In this document: positions 47,333-59,439 of the stretch, piece after piece | Layout of the letters: the number at the start of each line of letters is the position of its first letter | Position numbering within the stretch: the stretch's first letter is position 1 | Source: Allolobophora icterica | Taxonomy: Eukaryota; Annelida; Clitellata; Crassiclitellata; Lumbricidae | Direction: 5' to 3' | Length of the DNA stretch: 64,000 nt | Assembly: GCA_963556255.1 (NCBI GenBank) | Contig: OY744617.1 | Coordinates: 26,202,871-26,266,870, forward strand | Position numbers and translations under genes: made by a program | The notes under the pieces: model-generated | Database searches by the model: none | What the model was told of the DNA's origin: nothing | Seen by the model: the letters and a program-made list of their open reading frames with translations, nothing else

Positions 47333-48203
47333 CGACGACAACAACGTGTCATGACCTTTGAACTCTGTGATGTCAGCCAACGTGATTGATGGCCAGTTAT
47401 TGTCATTGTGCTTTCGTGCATCTGTTCGTACTACAGCAGCAGCAGCAGAATCCAGTCGCCAAGGCAACTCCGCCACCCGAATTGACACATGCACGTACCC
47501 ACACGCGAGCACATCCATCCGCCTTATCATGCACCACCATGGAAGTTCTTGGCCGTGTCGAAGCGGTGCTGGCTGTTCTGCTTTTCGCTGGTACCACGAT
47601 CCGGGCTGGCAGTGCTTTGGCTTCTAGCTTTCCGATTGGATGTACTGTGGTAGGTGCCGGTGCTTGAACTCCTGACCTTTCGAATAGAGACTTTTTTAAG
47701 AAGGCGAGATCAGGAACGAGTTTCGCGTCGTCCGTCATGACAGAGTCGGATATTTTTCATGGACTGTTGCTACGACGACGACGACGCGGATGCTGGTGCC
47801 GGCGACGTGAGGATGCGGACGACGGTACGGTTGGGGTGGAAGCTGCAGGGTCTTTGTTTGGACCATGAAGTATCCAAGTGCAAATGATGGCAGGAAACGA
47901 CTAAATTATTGGTATTGTTGTTAATATTGTTCATATGTTACCACTGGTGTTATTTATTATTTTTATCATCATTAATACTAAATTATTATTACCACGTTTA
48001 TTATTATTATCATTATTATTATACCTGATTACTGACAATCGTGTTTTTGGTAAATTATGACAGCCGAAAAGAATGTGATTATGGTCGGTTCAGTTAAAAT
48101 TCGTGACATAATGTGATGTTCTGGGTTAGCGTGTCCGTGGACATCTTGTGTTTGTATACGTTCAATATGACAGATTGACCCACAGCAGTGGGTTCTCGAC
48201 TTT

Positions 48204-48388
48204 GTGCTTCAGCACAGGGTGTAACGGAGTTGTTTACACAGTGCTTCAGCACAGGGTGTAATGGAGTTGTTTACGCAGTGCTTCAGCACAAGGTGTAACG
48301 GAGTTGTTTACGCAGTGCTTCAGCACAGGGTGTAACGGAGTTGTTTACACAGTGCTTCAGCACGGGGTGTAACGGAGTTGTTTATGCA
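48204..48388. repeat. 37-bp minisatellite, 5 copies
   Basis: GTGCTTCAGCACAGGGTGTA then ACGGAGTTGTTTACGCA repeats at 48204, 48241, 48278, 48315 and 48352. Each unit contains a GTGCTTCAGCAC near-palindrome. Confidence 0.93.
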
Positions 48389-49669
48389 GTTGTTAGAATC
48401 TGTCATTCTACTCGCATGAGTGATATTATTTGCAACTGATCTGTTAGTCGATACTTTGTCAGGTATGGAACAGTGTCTCTCAAAGTGTGTAATCTGTGTC
48501 GAAGTAGGGTTTGAACAGGGTGAGGGTCTCTGCTGTTAGGAACTGACTTTTAGAACTTCTTTAAAATGCCAGCGGGCATCTAACAGAAGTACTAAATGAA
48601 ACCACTAGGAGAGAAGTTATTTGATGGAACAAAGTGAATGTTTTTCTTGTCAAGTCTGGCAGTCTGAATCATTTTTATTGCTTGTTTGCTGAATGCTGAA
48701 CATGTCAATAGCTTTCCAAGTCGTGGGAAAGCCTTTTGCTGAAATAGGTGCAATCATTTGCTCTAGTTAATCCTTTATTTGCGCGCAGTGTAGACACTTG
48801 TTTGAAGTCGATTCAGTGTGATAAGCATCTGCTGAACAATGAGCATTTCATTGCTGTGCAATTCATGGGAAAGCTTTCTGCTAAGCTTATTAGATGCATT
48901 AAGTTCGTATTTATCTTGATAAGTGAAATAAATATGATAAGGCAATGAAAGTAGTGAACAGTGCTTGCTTGCTTGCTTAGAGAAATTACTAGTAAGTGGA
49001 GTTTTTGAAGCTGCCACTTATGCTGCTTAGCGCCATGGCTGTATTTGCTAGTTTTGCAAAACATTCCTGTGGAATGCCATATGAACCAGTGCGCGCTGGT
49101 CCGTAACTACTGCCGTAACAACGTTCATTCCTTTAGGCAGTTTGTGTGCAAAATGTTGAAGAATAGGTATGAGCTGCAAGCCAAGTATAGTGTGGTCACA
49201 TCATACGTTGGGTTGTATTATGTTAGGTCAACAACTGTCAGACTAATTTGTGTTTGTTTATAAGATTTATGTTTTGAAGATGTAGCATTTTGTTCAAGTC
49301 TGTAATTATTATTAACCACACAGTTACTTTGGCTATGCAGTTGGAGATGGATTTGTTGAAGTTTTTGTTTGTGAAATTTCTGCTCATTCTAGTTGTGAAT
49401 GATATTATTTCTCTACAATAAGGATTACGAGACTTAACGCTTTAACGACGAGAGTGTACTAAAAGCGACTGGGAAACCAATGCAGCTCCTCGTCGTTAAA
49501 GTGTTAATGGTTTATGAACAAATAGCTGATGTAGTAATTTGATGAGATTTCCGGTTTGTCATACACAGCTCTGGTGCACGTGTTGTGGACTGTAAAGTTG
49601 CACACTCCAACTTGCAGGGTTGTGTGGCAAATTGATGCTGTGAATTTAATTACGAATTTCCATTGCAGT

Positions 49670-49800
49670 CATAATCATAAACTTCAAATTTCTAAAGCAG
49701 GGCACTAGCTTATTCATGAGCGCTGCGTCTTATCCGGAGATTGATGTCCCATGGCGGTCCGAGTCTGGTTGCCAGAGAGACTGGAGAGAGAGGTAGAGCA
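49670..49800 (-). repeat. Short dispersed repeat (family F), inverted
   Basis: GGGCACTAGCTTATTCATGA then GCGCTGCGTC is the reverse complement of the 39575 and 45230 copies. Confidence 0.55.
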
Positions 49801-51099
49801 GTTGAAACTTCAGTTAATCGGTTAATCATTAGTTAATTGCACACTCATTGACAAACTTTAGAATTGCTTGGTAATTTTTGGATTGTAGAATGGCATCCTG
49901 TTTTACTGCGTACTGTAGCATTGAGTCACATCGAAGATTGGTAGTGAATAGTTGTGTTTCAAGTCTTGTGTCTTATGGTGACAGGTGGACTTTTCAAGTT
50001 ACAACTGATTTTTGGATATATTGAACGTTTTTACAGTTGGAAGCGAGAAGGGGAATTGAACATGAAATGTTACAACTCACCTAAAAGGATGTTCAGCGGC
50101 ATTTATGAGTTGGGTTTGTAAAGAGATGGTTTTGAAAGTCTGAAGATGGTACTAAACCACTTGAGAATCTAACTTAAGTCGCTTGCAGACTGTTTATAGT
50201 TGACTGTGGCTTAATCATGACCGATGATATTTTCCAGTGGATTTCGTTCGGATATTTAGCATACTTCCCTACAGTGTCATCTGTTGTCTGTTGTCATACA
50301 GTTTTGCTTGATGCACCAGACTGTGATTAGAAAATGTTAGTACATATTTAGAAACTGTTGCCATTACCCATTGACCATTTCTGTGGTAATGCTAAGTTTA
50401 GTTTCCAAGTCATTAGTATTCGTTTTAAATATTGCATAGTGTTTTCATTTTGCAATGTGGCATGGTTTTATTCTGGGTAACACTGAGCTGCTGTCAAAGC
50501 AGTATAGCTTTACTGTTCAGAAAAATTGACATAACGCCGGTTTAATTGAGCGAAGGAATACTGCCGTCCCAGATCTTGCATCTAATATATCTGACAAAGA
50601 ATTTGAAATGTTTTTAACTGTGGCTTTTTATTGATATTGTTGGTTGCAGTGCTGCTAAATATGTTGATAAATTTTTAAACCTGATTGTCTTTGTGCTGAC
50701 ACAGAGGAAAATTTGCCAGCATTTTTCAGTTGCATCATAAAAGCTGTATCTTATCTAGTTGAGTTTCTCAACTGTGCAGTGCCAATGCTTCAGCTTTCCT
50801 CGCCATGATACGAATTATCAGAAATTGCTGATCGTCAACGATTTACATCTATACATCTAGCTTGCATGGGTCGAATCTCCTGTGTTTGCTGTTTGTTTTA
50901 GGATTTTTACATGTGGCTGTGTAGTGGTTCCTAAAGTTATTGTTGCAAAAGCTTGGTTAATTTGCATGCCGTAGTACCACTGTAGTAACTCAAGTTTGTC
51001 TTTGGGGTTCTGTATGCATTTTAGAGTTGCCCGTACTTTATATATCAGCCTACTGTCATAATTAGAATTGAACAGGAAAACAGGAAAACGATTCAAAAC

Positions 51100-51455
51100 A
51101 GCTGCTTTCGAGCAGCTGCTTTCGAACAGCTGCTTTCGAACAGCTGCTTTCGAATAGCTGCTTTCAAACAGCTGCTTTCGAATAGCTGCTTTCAAACAGC
51201 GGCTTTCGAATAGCTGCTTTCGGACAGCTGCTTTTGAACAGCTGCTTTCGAACAGCTGCTTTTGAATAGCTGCTTTTGAACAGCTGCTTTTGAACAGCTG
51301 CTTTTGAACAGCTGCTTTCGAACAGCTGCTTTCGAACAGCTGCTTTTGGACAGCTGCTTTGAACAGCTGCTTTCGAACAGCTGCTTTCGAACCGCTGCTT
51401 TTGGACAGGTGCTTTGAACAGCTGCTTTCAAACAGCTGTTTTCGAATAGCTGCAT
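51100..51455. repeat. 15-bp minisatellite with a CAGCTG in each unit
   Basis: AGCTGCTTTCGAACA repeats about 24 times with minor changes (TTTTGAACA, TTCGAATA). CAGCTG and TTCGAA are both palindromes, so the array looks nearly the same on both strands. Confidence 0.93.
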
Positions 51456-52184
51456 TGATCATTTGCTAATTTGCTGTATCAGCTTTGGTTTTGAAAGGCT
51501 GATTTAACATCTTAGGATTTTAAATTATCAGTATTTCAGCCGACACTTGCGATGAGGTTAATAACATCCAGCTTAAGACATGAACTAGCTGCTGTTACTG
51601 AGGCTGGTATCATTATCAGATAAAGATGCTTTTATGAGGTAGTTAAAATGTGCTATATAAAGTGCCCTGATACATGGTTACCGATACATGCAAAGATATA
51701 TTTAAGCTAAATTGGTATGGGTTTGTAACAGGAACATCTGAAGCGGTCGTTAAAAACACTTCAGATCTCTAATCTGACAATATCTGACTATTTTACTCCA
51801 TGTGTCTTTGATCTGCCGAGTGCTTCATTGTAGGCTTTTGATTTTGAAGCAGCTTCTCATTTTATTTGTTCATAATATTTTAATTGGTTTCTGTTAGTTT
51901 CGTTAATCCACCGTTGCCAGAAATCGATTTTTATCTCATCCCTGATTGGCTCAGTTCGTTTGTATTGTATTTTTTTTATTGTGTTTTAACATTTCTATTG
52001 AAAGTCATTAGAACCTCTGGGACACTCTAAGCTTGGCTGTGGGTCAGAGGGAGAAGTGTCTGTATTGATGTATGGTTGATTGAGCATTTATAGGTCAAAA
52101 AGTTTGATAGGATAGAAGGTGGCTTATCCTTGGGGTAAAATGGCAGAATGATCAAAGGAGTCTCTTTACAGACTTGTTGTTGAC

Positions 52185-52188
52185 TTAA
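52185..52188. repeat. TTAA target duplication (left)
   Basis: TTAA, matching the right flank at 54452-54455; diagnostic of piggyBac integration. Confidence 0.93.
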
Positions 52189-54451
52189 CCCTCTCACCCC
52201 GATAGCCCTACAGCAAGCGGAACGCCCACCCGACGGCCCTGAGCAAAAAGTAAATTTTTCTAAAAAAATTTATTATGCTATTTTTTGCATGATACCAACT
52301 TATAAATGTGAATAGTGGCAGTTATTGGCTGTTTGCAATCAATAAACACAGTGAGTAATCTGTTTAGCGCCAGTATTCAACTTTCTGGTGGAAGTCTGAC
52401 CAACATGTGCTGCCCACACGAAGACACAGATATGCGTTACACTCCCGACAATGGAAAACAGTCTTGTGCTCCTTGTGAGGGTTGTTCTTCTTGTTGACTG
52501 AAGGATTGTCTCGCAAGAAGTGTAGAACCACCTTTCTGCAAACGATGCATCTGTTGTTTTTGGTCGCTTCCGCAGGATGCTCGGGTGTGTGTTGGCCAAC
52601 GTTGAGCAGACGCGTTAGGTTTGCGGAGGCAGAAGAACGGTTCCGAATCCCAGCCGGCGTGCGGTAGTCACCAATGAGTGCCAGAATCAGTTCATCAACG
52701 AAGTCGTAGAAAGTGTATAGTCGCTTTCCTGGCTGAATTGGCTGGTAGTGGGTCCGAATAACGTAGGCATTGTAAGACGTCCACGTCAGGCACTTCAGGA
52801 ACATTCTCCGAGGCCATCGGTAATGCTTCCTTGACCGGAAAAGTTTCGTCATTTGGTCGTTGCGGTCACAACCGCCCATGTTCTGTGTGTAGCTTGCTAC
52901 CATTTGTGGACATTGCACCTTCTCAACCGTTCCATCTTTGTTCTTCCGATTGACTGTTGTAAGTAGTGTTGCATCGTGAAATGAAGTGATAAAGTACAGG
53001 GGTTGACGGTCACACCAGACAATTGCCGACATTCCGTGCAGACACAGGAAGTCAAAGTCACCACGTTTCATGTCCTTCTTTTTCCTAATTAGTTCCTTTG
53101 GGTATCCTTTTCTATTTGTCATAATAGTGCCGCAGCTGTGAATTCCTTTTTCCATCAAATAACGCGTGAGAGTCGGCGAGTTGTAGAAACGATCCATGTA
53201 CAGCTGATAATTCTGCCCCTGAACACAACTTGTGAGACGGGAAACTAGACTGCCGGTAGCACCAAGCTGTGTAATAAATTCACCTCGTGTTTTTCCAGCA
53301 TATATTTCCAAGTTGCAGACATAGCCGGTTTTACTCTCACACAGCAGGAAACTTTTGATACCCCACTTGATTGGTTTACTTGAGATGTATTGCTTTATTG
53401 CCAATCTATTTTTGGCCGGTATCATTCCTTCATCTAGTGATAGTTCCTGGTCGGGCTTGTAGTTTTCCTGAGACTTTGAGATAATGTTGTTTAGCAGTGG
53501 AAGAATCTTGTACAGTTTGTCTTCTTTGTCAATATTGACATCGTTTTCGTCAATAACGTGCAGAAATTTCCATATTGCGAGGTAACGGTCTCTGGTCATT
53601 ACCTGTCGGAATCCAGGTGTTCGGAACAGGAAGCCAACGTTACGACTAAAATACTGTTCATAGCGCCGCTTGAGGACAGAGAATTCCATTGCCAACCGAA
53701 CTCCAACAAAGGCCTTCAGTTCTGGTGTGGTCAAAGTAGTCCATTTTCTCGCATAGTAGTCGGTAGGTTTAGCTGCCTTGACACGAGACGCGTTCAAATT
53801 AGTCATATCGACAATCAGCTGCCACATGTCATCATCCCAAAATAGCGAGAAATACTGGAGTGTAGTAGTATCCACTGAACAGTTGGCTGCAGCACCTCGT
53901 GGACCAGTAGGCTCACTCGGTCTAAAGGTAGAATCATTTACTGTCACATTGCGCATCCAACTACCTGGTGCAACATTACTGGTTGAGGTTGACGCTCGAT
54001 CGGTGTGAGACTCGTGATCAGAATCATCCACGTCGCTTTCACTCTCGGTTTCCAAATTATCAGCGCTGTCACTATCACTTTCGCTGTCTAGAATCAGCTT
54101 CCTGGCTTGTGCCAATGTAAATTGTTTTTTATTTGGTCCCTGTACGTTTGCGGACGCCTTAGCGGTGCAAGCTGCTTTTCTTTTTGGCATTATGCACTAA
54201 ATTCATTGAAGTTTATGAAATAAAATTTATAACACTGCTTACCAACATCAATGGCCACTGACCTTACTACATGTTCAACGTCACTTCCGGTTGAAAAATA
54301 ATAGTAAGTATACCAATAAGCCATAGTAAAACAAAACCCACTATAATAGCCTTACGGGGATACGGTTTATATGTTGAAAACTCTATAGCGCCCTTACGGG
54401 TATTTGTCAAAGACCACCAAGCCGCTATAGCGCCCATACGGGGCAAGAGGG
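52189..54451 (-). mobile_element. piggyBac transposon, 2,263 bp, apparently intact
   Basis: Starts CCCTCTCACCCCGATAG and ends (inverse complement) CCCTCTTGCCCCGTATG, flanked by TTAA on both sides. Near the right end, CTATAGCGCCCTTACGGG (about 54383) and CTATAGCGCCCATACGGG (about 54425) form subterminal direct repeats, probable transposase-binding sites. It carries one full-length transposase ORF. Confidence 0.95.
52364..54190 (-). CDS. piggyBac transposase, 608 aa
   Basis: Cut-and-paste transposase acting at TTAA. Residues 1-75 are a basic start (MPKRKAACTAK) followed by an acidic D/E/S tract. The RNase H-like core (about 110-500) holds the catalytic aspartates of the family: D253 in LSLDEGM, D333 in YMDRFYNS, and D442/D445 in GGCDRNDQM. 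Residues 548-600 form a Cys-rich C-terminal zinc domain (CIVC, CREC, LCL, then C and H). The length is that of active family members and no stop or frameshift is present. A start at 54190 leaves about 260 bp of 5' leader inside the element. Intact motifs and ends suggest recent activity; activity itself is inference. Confidence 0.96.
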   Translation of the reverse strand: MPKRKAACTAKASANVQGPNKKQFTLAQARKLILDSESDSDSADNLETESESDVDDSDHESHTDRASTSTSNVAPGSWMRNVTVNDSTFRPSEPTGPRGAAANCSVDTTTLQYFSLFWDDDMWQLIVDMTNLNASRVKAAKPTDYYARKWTTLTTPELKAFVGVRLAMEFSVLKRRYEQYFSRNVGFLFRTPGFRQVMTRDRYLAIWKFLHVIDENDVNIDKEDKLYKILPLLNNIISKSQENYKPDQELSLDEGMIPAKNRLAIKQYISSKPIKWGIKSFLLCESKTGYVCNLEIYAGKTRGEFITQLGATGSLVSRLTSCVQGQNYQLYMDRFYNSPTLTRYLMEKGIHSCGTIMTNRKGYPKELIRKKKDMKRGDFDFLCLHGMSAIVWCDRQPLYFITSFHDATLLTTVNRKNKDGTVEKVQCPQMVASYTQNMGGCDRNDQMTKLFRSRKHYRWPRRMFLKCLTWTSYNAYVIRTHYQPIQPGKRLYTFYDFVDELILALIGDYRTPAGIRNRSSASANLTRLLNVGQHTPEHPAEATKNNRCIVCRKVVLHFLRDNPSVNKKNNPHKEHKTVFHCRECNAYLCLRVGSTCWSDFHQKVEYWR

Positions 54452-54455
54452 TTAA
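54452..54455. repeat. TTAA target duplication (right)
   Basis: TTAA abutting the terminal GGG of the piggyBac element. Confidence 0.93.
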
Positions 54456-54734
54456 ACTTAGTGTGTGGTGCTAGTGAGCGTACGCGATGTTAGTACTAAG
54501 TTGCGATATTGAAGCATGTAGAAAGACGTGATAGGATGATACTGGCATTTAGTGGCTGTCATCAGGTTTTATGGTCTGTTTATGGTCTGTCACAGCATTT
54601 GAGTTGTTAGCCAGGTGGAGAGGTGTCAATGTAGCCTCTGCTGCAGTTTGAATTCTGTTGTGTATCCACAAGTTGTTGCTGATGCCAAGCTATCAACTCT
54701 TTCCAGCTGTATTGCTGTCCATTGCAGAACTGCT

Positions 54735-55030
54735 GTCCAGATGATAATAATGTGCTGTCCAGATGATAATGGATTGCTGTCCAGATGATAATAATTTGCT
54801 TTCCAGATGATAATAATTTGCTGTCCAGATGATAATAATGTGCTGTCCAGATGATAATGGATTGCTGTCCAGATGATAATAATTTGATGTCCAGATGATA
54901 ATAATTTGCTGTCCAGATGATAATAATTTGCTGTTTAGATGATAATGGATTGCTGTCCAGATGATAATGGATTGCTGTCCAGATGATAATAATTTGCTGT
55001 CCAGATGATAATGGATTGCTGTTTAAGTGT
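54735..55030. repeat. 22-bp minisatellite
   Basis: GCTGTCCAGATGATAATAAT and short variants ending GGATT repeat about 14 times. Confidence 0.93.
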
Positions 55031-55666
55031 TGGATTTCTGTTCAGCAGATGCATTGCTCTTGCCCTGCATGGCCTGTGTCAGAAAACCGTAGAACTTTGA
55101 GAGGTGCAATAAATGAGGGCGTGCATTGTGATTCCGGATTATATCGCTGATGACCATACGTTTCATCCAATTTTTGAGTGGATGGTTCCAGATCTTTGTA
55201 CTTCCAGGTGAACATGATATTTTGGCTGATTAGTCGAGTTCTTGCCTGTTATGCAGAGAGTCGGGGTTTCTAGTCTTTACAAGACAGCTTTGTGTGGAAG
55301 ACTTCAAGTTCTCGACTGTACGCTGATTGACCATTGGTCACTTAATGCCACTGATTGACCACTGTCGTTGACCGTCATTAAACATTGTTTTGTGGTGCTA
55401 TATATGTGCAAGAAAAAAGAAATATTTAAGAGTATATAAGTTAGATGAGGCAAAAGAAATTGTACTACTGGAGCCTCTAGACAGACTGAAAAAGCCGGCT
55501 TGTGTATCGTTGAATTGAGCTCGGATAATTCTAGTCACTTTTTCTTATTAAGAGATATTATTATTATTATTAATATTGAGTCTGGTATTACACTGTGTTT
55601 ACATTGTCATCGTTTGTGTTGTATTTGTAACTAACTGTGGCATAGCATTAATATTATGTCCTCTAG

Positions 55667-55730
55667 AAATTTGCCGATTATGAAAATGCATCACTTACCA
55701 AGAAACTGCTTGGTGCTGGAAGCAGCCGGA
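55667..55730 (+). other. Candidate isolated exon
   Basis: After the acceptor ATGTCCTCTAG an open frame reads KFADYENASLTKKLLGAGSS, with a possible donor GTCAGT at 55731. The frame continues to a TGA at 55794, but that part merges with a SINE. No protein family was recognised. Confidence 0.3.
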
Positions 55731-55779
55731 GTCAGTATAACGCTGCTTGTGATGACCAGGAAGCTCTGAGACGTTGTGG

Positions 55780-55970
55780 ACGCTTGGCTGAGTGATCTGT
55801 TTGGTAGTCAGCTGGGTCTGTCATCCAACGGTTGTGGGTTCACATCTGCTGATTGGACTCATGTAACAACCCTGGTCAAGTTGTTTGTAGACAATTATCT
55901 TGTGCCTCTGATGAGTCTGTCTTGAATTGGCGCTATATAAATTTGCAATTGTCATTGCCATTGCCTGAGA
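55780..55970 (+). repeat. tRNA-derived SINE
   Basis: GCTGAGTGATCTGTTTGGTA (A-box region), GGTTGTGGGTTCACATC (B-box) and the 3' end TTGGCGCTATATAAATTTGC, followed by an ATTGCC-type tail. Confidence 0.7.
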
Positions 55971-56284
55971 TTGAGGTTAATGAGTGCATTGAATAAATAG
56001 AATATGACACAAGCATGGATAATGACTTTGAAAAGGATGTTGTACATGATATGATAGAGCAGATAGCCGTGGTTGTGGAACACATCGGATTTAATGGATG
56101 GATTACAAAAGAGCTGAGTTAACTTGCGAGTATGTATGAATATCAACAAACAACAGAGTTGAATAAACATTGGCCTCAGGATGACCAACCTTTGGCACAA
56201 AGATTGTTCAGGACAAGACAACACACATGTACATAAACCCACGCACACAGCGTTATAAGGAGATGGGAATTCTGTCATGTGTGT

Positions 56285-56327
56285 ATACATACATACATAC
56301 ATACATACATACATACATGTATGTGTG

Positions 56328-56355
<28 letters not shown>
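56285..56355. repeat. (ACAT)n and (TATATG)n microsatellite
   Basis: About ten ACAT-type units followed by ATGTAT/GTATAT repeats. Confidence 0.93.
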
Positions 56356-56358
<3 letters not shown>

Positions 56359-56687
56359 TTTTCTTACACATAAAAATTACAAGAGGAGAGTGAAATTTGA
56401 ACTATTGCATAGCTGTAGGTGTAGCTGATAATTTTTTTAGAATTTTTTTAGAAATTGTGCATTTTTATGTTTATATACACAGCATGAATATATATATATG
56501 CATGTGTATGAATATATATATACATAATATGTGTATGTATACAATACATATACAATGTTATATTACACCACTTCACAGTGCCATTTCTGATGGCCATCTT
56601 CTTAATGTGTATCAACATCATGGATATGCATATTTTGCGACTTGACCTTGTGCATTCTATTGACAGAAATCGAAACTCTTTCTAGAG

Positions 56688-57022
56688 CAGCGGTTCCCAA
56701 ACTTCTCTGGGTCGCGACCCACTTGTGAATATCTTGGCAGTCTCGGCACCCACTGCGTAAAATTAAGCATTGTGTAATAAAATTTGCTTCGTAAATTGGT
56801 ATAGAAAATATGCGGATTTATGTACAGCGCTTAGATATTTAAAGCATTAAAAGGAAACTTAGGTAAAAACAGTTTACAATTTATTGCAATCCAGCTAGTT
56901 ATAGCCCAGTCATAGTCAAATGTTGCTGCAAAAATAAATGTTTCTCGAAAAAATTTGGCGACCCACTTGCCAGAGCTTCGCGACCCACTTTTGGGTCGCG
57001 ACCCACAGTTTGGGAAACACTG
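56688..57022. mobile_element. hAT-type MITE, 335 bp
   Basis: The ends CAGCGGTTCCCAAACT and AGTTTGGGAAACACTG are inverted. A perfect duplication TTCTAGAG lies at 56680-56687 and 57023-57030. Internal GGGTCGCGACCCA palindromes recur near both ends. The end sequence resembles the widespread CAGTGGTTCCCAAA hAT group. Confidence 0.92.
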
Positions 57023-57239
57023 TTCTAGAGGATTGAAAGGCATGTTTAAAAGATGCTTTAAAGACCAGCCATATCCGAAATAAACCATATAAAACGAAAG
57101 TTGATGGTTTGCACTTTAGATTTGAAACTCTTCCTCTTTCAGCAGCTGTTTATGTTTTACAAAATTTTGAAATATGTTAGTCACTTTGAAGCATACCCTA
57201 CAGTTGAATTTCAAAGGTTTTATCCATTTACTTAGTGGT

Positions 57240-57365
57240 TATCAACAATGAGAAAAATACTGACCGCTCGCCCTCATAAGCCGAGGCGAAGAAAATGAAG
57301 TTGATAACACTTTGTGTCAATGGCTGACTCTCAGGGCTAGCATAAGAACGGCTTTTCTCTTGCAG
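57240..57365 (+). repeat. Degenerate family C SINE 3' part
   Basis: AAGAAAATGAAGTTGATAAC and CAGGGCTAGCATAAG resemble the 3' half of the copies at 22786 and 35930. Confidence 0.5.
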
Positions 57366-57831
57366 TTAGTATGAATAGAAGCTATCCATTAACACTTTAA
57401 TGACGAGTGTGTACTAAAAGCGACTGGGAAACCAATGCAGCTCGTCATTGCTACTACTACTTCTGCTATCACTAGCACTCCTACATGTACTACTACGCAT
57501 ACTTATCGATCATACAGTGTACTGGTAGACTGAGAAGGTCATATTGTTTTTCCATTGGCCTTTATTCTCTACACATTTTTCCATTCCGTTTGTGCACGGT
57601 TTATGATGTTTTTCGATAAATGGGTTTGGAGTTGCCTTAGGCATCGCAAGATCTGCCTTTAAAAAATCAGTTGTACCTTGTCTCATGTTACAAAGATTTA
57701 CTAACTGACTCGTGAGTTGTGTGATGAAAAACTTTTTAACTACTTGAGGCTAAGAAAATGAAGTCGCTAAAACTGTGCATATGTCTGACTCGGCATTATA
57801 AATATATCCAGATTATATTTGTTGTTACATA

Positions 57832-57960
57832 TAATAATAATAATAATAATAATAGTAATAATAATAATAGTAATAATAATAATAATAATAACAATAATAA
57901 CAATAGTCACAGTATTAATAATAATAATTACAAAATTAATAATAATAATATCGCTGGGAT
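57832..57960. repeat. (TAA)n microsatellite
   Basis: TAA/TAG/CAA triplets with interruptions. Confidence 0.95.
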
Positions 57961-57971
57961 TATTACTTCTT

Positions 57972-58260
57972 GCTGATATATGGTTGGCTGATTTACAGTT
58001 GGCTGATTTACTCTTGGCTGATTTATAGTTGGCTGGTTTACTGTTGGCTGATTTATGGTTGGCTGGTTTATTGCTAGCTGATTTACGGCTGACTGATTTA
58101 CTGTTAGCTGATTTACGGTTGGCTGATTTATGGCTGGCTGATTTACGGTTGGCTGATTTACGGCTGGCTGATTTATGGTTGGCTGGTTTATGGTTGGCTG
58201 GTTAATGGTTTACTGGTTTACTGTTGATTGTCTTACTATTGGATAATTTACTCTTGGATG
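57972..58260. repeat. 15-bp minisatellite
   Basis: GGCTGATTTACAGTT and variants repeat about 19 times, more decayed at the right end. Confidence 0.92.
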
Positions 58261-58822
58261 ATATACTATTGGTTATTCTCAAGTAATAATATCTCTATTA
58301 TTGTTTGCAATATTCCTGTTTTATTACTGGGGTTGAAGGTTATTTTCTCATATGATTCCTGTGATTTAAACCACATAGTTTCTAACTGTTTAGACTAGTC
58401 ACTCACTCACTGTTATCACTTATAGGAGCATTATTTGTTCACAGTTGATATATACATATATACATATACCATCTGGTAAATGGGTAGTATTTATATATAT
58501 AGCTGTAGGCTTACATATAATGATATGTATGTTATGACACTTATGAATATTAACTTTTATGAATAGGTTTTATATATACGAAGGTTTGAAGTGCTGTTTA
58601 CATATTACTAGACCGTAGCGAGAAGGTAAATGAGCTGCTGCAAGAACTGTATCTCAGTTGTATATTGTGAATAAGTTGAAGATTCGTGAGTTTGCAAAGA
58701 TCACCGCCTTTACAATGCCTCAAGCAATGTCTAGTCCTTACCTAGAGTAACAATCATTTGTGTTGATTGTACAGATTTGCAAAAGCTTGGTGGAAAACAG
58801 AATGCCAGTTGTATGAGAGAGG

Positions 58823-58823
<1 letters not shown>

Positions 58824-58865
<42 letters not shown>

Positions 58866-58866
58866 G
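58824..58866. repeat. (ACAG)n microsatellite
   Basis: About ten clean ACAG units, then purine-rich sequence to 58975. Confidence 0.95.
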
Positions 58867-59439
58867 GTAGCGACAGGGACAAGGAGAGAGAAAGGAGAGG
58901 AGAGGTGGAGAATTAAATGGGAGAGGAGGGCAGGGAAAGAGGGAGGGAGGAATAACTGGTAGAGGAGAGAGGGAGATATCAGTGTGTATTTTAGAGTTGT
59001 CTGTGTCTAGCGGTTAGAGCTGCCGTTTCTGTTAGTGTACCAGCACTGCGTATTGTTTATAAGGTAAGAAGTAAATGGAAATGCTGTTATGAAATCTGTT
59101 ATATGAAATTAGGAGACCCGTTTAGCGGGTCTTGTTGTCCTTTCTCGTCTCGCCTTTGGATGCCTACTGATATTTTTCTGTGAATGACTGTAATATCAAT
59201 TGTTATTGGTGGTCAATAAATGTTGAATCAAACTCGGAAGCAAAGGGTTTTATTTTCCCTTTGAAAGGGTTTTATTTTCCCAGAAAGACGGATGAAGTTG
59301 TAAGTCATTTTCTTTGATTTAACTAATTTCTCCAGCTCAGTTGTTTCATAATAAATTATGACATCTAAGCTATTTGGAGATGTTGTATGCTAGGAGCGAA
59401 CATGACTTCTGATGCGGACTTCAGCTTGAAAATGATTGA

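Larger units (their letters stand above)
47333..52184. other. 3' UTR and downstream intergenic region
   Basis: Sequence after the stop includes a CAG run (47435-47450) and ATT/TTA-rich DNA at 47935-48025. The polyadenylation site was not fixed. Further on are two minisatellites and a family F repeat; no conserved exon was seen. Confidence 0.5.

Noticed and set aside
50857..51462. 201-codon minus-strand frame rich in KQLFESSCSKAAV
   Set aside because: It is the 15-bp minisatellite read in one frame; 15 is divisible by 3, so the frame stays open by chance.
58994..59062. Possible 69-nt exon (SCLCLAVRAAVSVS...) with a GTAAGA donor
   Set aside because: GTCTAGCGGTTAGAGCTGCCG inside it looks like a tRNA A-box region of a SINE, and there is no family match.
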